Assembly: GCA_023247815.1 (NCBI GenBank)
Contig: JAHFFS010000076.1
Span: forward strand, 1 to 7,163
Source of the DNA: Candidatus Omnitrophota bacterium
GTDB taxonomy: Bacteria > Omnitrophota > Gorgyraeia > Zapsychrales > JANLHA01
DNA length: 7,163 nt
Reading direction: 5' to 3'
Shown here: piece by piece, positions 5,856 to 7,163 of the stretch
Numbering within the stretch: the first letter of the stretch is position 1
Layout: each line of letters starts with the position of its first letter
Notes under the pieces: generated by a model
What the model was told of the DNA's origin: nothing
The model's database searches: none
What the model saw: only the letters and a program-made list of their open reading frames with translations
Program-made: the position numbers and the translations under genes

Positions 5856-6826
5856 GATTCAAAATGGATCTCCTGCGCTTGACGGTATTCCAAAAGATAA
5901 TGCATGTAGTATACAATTTTTGCGATATCTGACAACCCTAAATATCGATACAGCCGTGAAATCGTAACACCCTTGTAAATGAGATTCCGGCCGAAAGTAT
6001 TTCGAAAAATAGATTGCGGCATACCTTGTCTGCCCATTTCCTTCTTCAAGGCCACAGCTGCTTTCTTGATCCGTTCGATAGGCTTGCACTCCACCAACAA
6101 TTCTCGACTTATTGGAATTTCTCGATGGCTATAAAGATCAGCCGTTATCCGCCCATCAATCACAAGCTTCGACGTTTCCTGATTGAACTGGTCCCCTTGC
6201 AAAAATTTCAACTCCTCAAAACGCAGTCCTGTTTCCGTTAATAATTTTACCAACAATCGTTGGTTCTCACCGGACTTGGCTAACAAGCCTTCCAAATCCC
6301 GCGTAGTCAAAAATCGAGGAGCTACCCCGCGCCCTGGCTGATTAAGACGGACATGGATCGTTGGATTGTCATTCAAAGCCCCTCTCTTGATCGCGAAATT
6401 CCAAACCTCACTGATTAAAAAAAATATAAAGTTTACCCCTTTTATGAAAAAGCCTGGCTTACCCTTGTCCCGTAAAAGAAAACTTTTGTAATCTTCCATC
6501 ACCCGCGGGGTCATCTGGGAAACCTTCTTCGCACGGGGCTGATATTGGTGAAGAAAAATCTGAAAATTCTTTAGCAAATCACGAAAACGCCGCACAGTCA
6601 GGACAGTATGCTCTGATTCCACCGCCTCAAAAAAATCTTGAAAAAAGATATCTAAGTCCACCTGACGCTCTATGGCGCCCATTTCTCCTCGACGGATCTT
6701 TTCTTCAACCTCATTCAACATCATCTGGGCCTTTTGCTCGTCCTTCCCCGCCTTTTGTTGATAGGTCAAACCGCGGGCCTCGAATTCGATATAAAACTCG
6801 TCGTTAATTTTCTTGATTTTTCCCAT
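5852..6826 (-). CDS. Tyrosine recombinase/integrase, divergent active site
   Basis: A 324-residue protein with three integrase parts: an N-terminal arm-type DNA-binding segment (about 1-50, INDEFYIEFEARGLTYQQ then a helix), a helical core-binding SAM-like domain (about 57-160), and a catalytic domain (about 170-315). Seen in the catalytic domain: TGLRFEEL with R202 (first Arg), SIFRNTF with R275 (second Arg) and LGLSDIAKIVYYMH with Y307 (nucleophile). The usual HxxR His is S272, the LGH His is L298, and no obvious catalytic Lys is seen around 226-238. The enzyme may therefore be weak, inactive, or use a variant active site. The ATG is 5 nt after the upstream gene's stop and is preceded by a pyrimidine-rich stretch rather than a ribosome site, suggesting coupled translation. 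The stop lies in a duplicated tRNA-Ser fragment, as expected for a tRNA-targeting element. Confidence 0.85.
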   Translation of the reverse strand: MGKIKKINDEFYIEFEARGLTYQQKAGKDEQKAQMMLNEVEEKIRRGEMGAIERQVDLDIFFQDFFEAVESEHTVLTVRRFRDLLKNFQIFLHQYQPRAKKVSQMTPRVMEDYKSFLLRDKGKPGFFIKGVNFIFFLISEVWNFAIKRGALNDNPTIHVRLNQPGRGVAPRFLTTRDLEGLLAKSGENQRLLVKLLTETGLRFEELKFLQGDQFNQETSKLVIDGRITADLYSHREIPISRELLVECKPIERIKKAAVALKKEMGRQGMPQSIFRNTFGRNLIYKGVTISRLYRYLGLSDIAKIVYYMHYLLEYRQAQEIHFES

Positions 6827-6831
6827 GGCCG

Positions 6832-7163
6832 CTAAGGAAGAGGAAAGAATTCTACTAACGAATACGCTTGCGTTAAGGAGTTTCCTAAATAGACCGTAAA
6901 CGGTTCACCGTTTGCTGAACACCCATCATCATGACATTGCGGGTCTTGATTCGTCAAAGTTATATTCTTTAGGGCGTACGGACCGTCATGGCCAATCTCT
7001 TTGACAATGTCCGCGTCGATAACAAAAGTCACTGGATTAACCCCCAAATTCAAATCATTTTCATAGTAGATATCATAAGCCAACCCTTCCATGCCGGCCT
7101 GAATAAAGATGGGCCCCTTGTATTGAGAGGAAACCTCCATAGAAATCACCAGATGGTCAAAGT
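6832..7163 (-). CDS. C-terminal fragment of probable secreted/surface beta-sandwich protein (5' end outside window)
   Basis: The frame is open to the right edge, so the true start lies outside; the GTG (7149) and ATG (7140) inside are probably internal codons. The visible 109 residues have alternating beta-strand character: FDHLVISMEVSS, then GPIFIQAG, then VTFVIDADIVKE, then DGPYALKNITLT, ending near TQAYSLVEF. The GPYxLKNIxLT segment and the closing AYSxxxF resemble a beta-sandwich module common at the C-terminus of bacterial secreted and surface proteins; this is pattern recognition, not a database match. Two cysteines sit in a CHDDGC loop (76-81), possibly a disulfide or metal loop. The stop is 5 nt before the integrase ATG, so the two genes are probably co-transcribed, an unusual pair. 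Confidence 0.7.
   Translation of the reverse strand, partial: FDHLVISMEVSSQYKGPIFIQAGMEGLAYDIYYENDLNLGVNPVTFVIDADIVKEIGHDGPYALKNITLTNQDPQCHDDGCSANGEPFTVYLGNSLTQAYSLVEFFPLP

Overview
This 7.2 kb window is bacterial. Every supported gene lies on the minus strand, so transcription runs from the right edge to the left. Cleavable signal peptides, an undecaprenyl-phosphate recycling enzyme and a TMTC-like membrane TPR protein suggest a diderm, perhaps from an uncultured lineage such as Omnitrophota. That placement is a guess from gene content only; no marker gene in the window settles it.

Right part (about 5700-7163): the C-terminal end of a probably secreted or surface beta-sandwich protein is followed after 5 nt by a tyrosine-recombinase (phage-type integrase) gene. 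The integrase keeps the first Arg, the second Arg and the Tyr of the active site, but the usual box-II His reads as Ser and the LGH His as Leu. Its stop codon lies inside a 24-bp sequence that is an exact copy of the 5' end of the adjacent tRNA-Ser(CGA) gene plus 3 upstream bases. The two copies are exactly 140 bp apart, and a GC-rich REP-like hairpin sits between them. This looks like an attachment-site scar or a degraded integrated element at the 5' end of a tRNA gene.

Left part (1-5563): six genes in a compact same-strand series. They are uppP (undecaprenyl-diphosphatase), an exported TPR protein, an 83-residue orphan, a GT-C/TMTC-like polytopic protein with seven TPR units, an exported MORN_2 (YwqK-like) repeat protein, and the start of ychF. 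Gaps are 29, 62, 18, -4 (ATGA overlap) and 21 nt, so much of this may be one operon. UppP regenerates the undecaprenyl-phosphate carrier, and GT-C enzymes use polyprenyl-phosphate-linked sugars. A working idea is therefore that the TPR/MORN/GT-C cluster performs or scaffolds an envelope glycosylation step. That link is inferred from context and family knowledge and is not demonstrated by the sequence.

No rRNA, CRISPR array, complete IS element or stretch longer than 300 bp without a gene was seen.
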